A stretch of 64,000 nt of DNA from Clostridia bacterium (GTDB taxonomy: Bacteria > Bacillota > Clostridia > Oscillospirales > CAG-272), in assembly GCA_017501245.1 (NCBI GenBank), contig JAFVXI010000006.1, positions 1-64,000 of the forward strand. The letters are read 5' to 3'. The position numbers were made by a program, and so were the translations under genes. Below the pieces are notes generated by a model, which had not been told where the DNA came from, made no database searches, and saw only the letters and a list, made by a program, of their open reading frames with translations. Positions within the stretch are counted from its first letter, which is position 1. The number at the start of each line of letters is the position of its first letter. Positions 63,964-64,000 of this stretch are shown here, piece by piece.

Positions 63964-64000
63964 CTTCCCTTCGTATTAACGTGCGTGCGAAGACGGTTAG

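Overview
The window reads as a piece of chromosome from a strictly anaerobic, GC-rich member of the Clostridia (Bacillota), most likely an uncultured animal-gut lineage. This is inference. It rests on monoderm-type lipoproteins, Opp/Dpp peptide transporters, a superoxide reductase/rubredoxin/ferritin set, a CD1871A-like CXXC module, BspA-type leucine-rich repeats, strong sigma-A promoters (TTGACA-17-TATAAT) and strong GGAGG ribosome binding sites. No phage, IS element or CRISPR array was seen.

Layout. 1-400: a leftward tRNA operon (Val-Asp-Phe-Gly) with a consensus promoter. 0.67-7.9 kb: a first oligopeptide ABC transporter (lipoprotein, two permeases, two ATPases). 7.9-14.6 kb: housekeeping genes including pth, mfd and a membrane-anchored protein in the position of a PrsA/SurA foldase. 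14.9-18.1 kb: an AraC-type regulator divergent from a small sugar operon (TIM-barrel isomerase, Gfo/Idh/MocA oxidoreductase, YhcH). 18.2-24.5 kb: a small membrane protein, glutamate dehydrogenase, a ZIP metal transporter and TrkA-TrkH potassium uptake. 24.6-28.6 kb: a flavoprotein behind a guanine-class riboswitch, then thioredoxin, a Crp/Fnr regulator, superoxide reductase, ferritin and rubredoxin. 28.9-45.3 kb: one leftward array with a very large surface subtilase, a lipoprotein and a complete second Opp transporter. 45.5-50.8 kb: three lipoproteins, one with a thioredoxin domain. 51.5-53.8 kb: a membrane ferredoxin-thioredoxin fusion with a CXXC membrane partner. 54.3-63.9 kb: a MoxR-DUF58-vWA-vWA operon ending in another lipoprotein.

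How the genes may work together. The subtilase and second Opp system look like one protein-degradation and peptide-uptake unit. Thioredoxin and the superoxide reductase operon carry the same GTGAC-N3-GTCAC palindrome centred exactly 29 bases before a TATAAT box, and the Crp/Fnr gene lies between them; this looks like a small oxidative-stress regulon. The membrane ferredoxin-thioredoxin fusion probably passes electrons across the membrane, and the nearby thioredoxin lipoprotein is a plausible acceptor. The lipoproteins at 45.5, 48.5 and 62.4 kb share a C-terminal module that I do not recognise, which ties the redox region to the MoxR/vWA operon.

The most notable observations are (1) a guanine-type riboswitch whose terminator overlaps the aptamer, predicting ligand-induced expression of an uncharacterised FAD dehydrogenase; (2) the matched operators around the Crp/Fnr gene; (3) the lipoprotein module and redox conduit; and (4) two families of intergenic arrays in which different short hairpins are joined by a constant linker (GATGAKATACA or CATATCGA).
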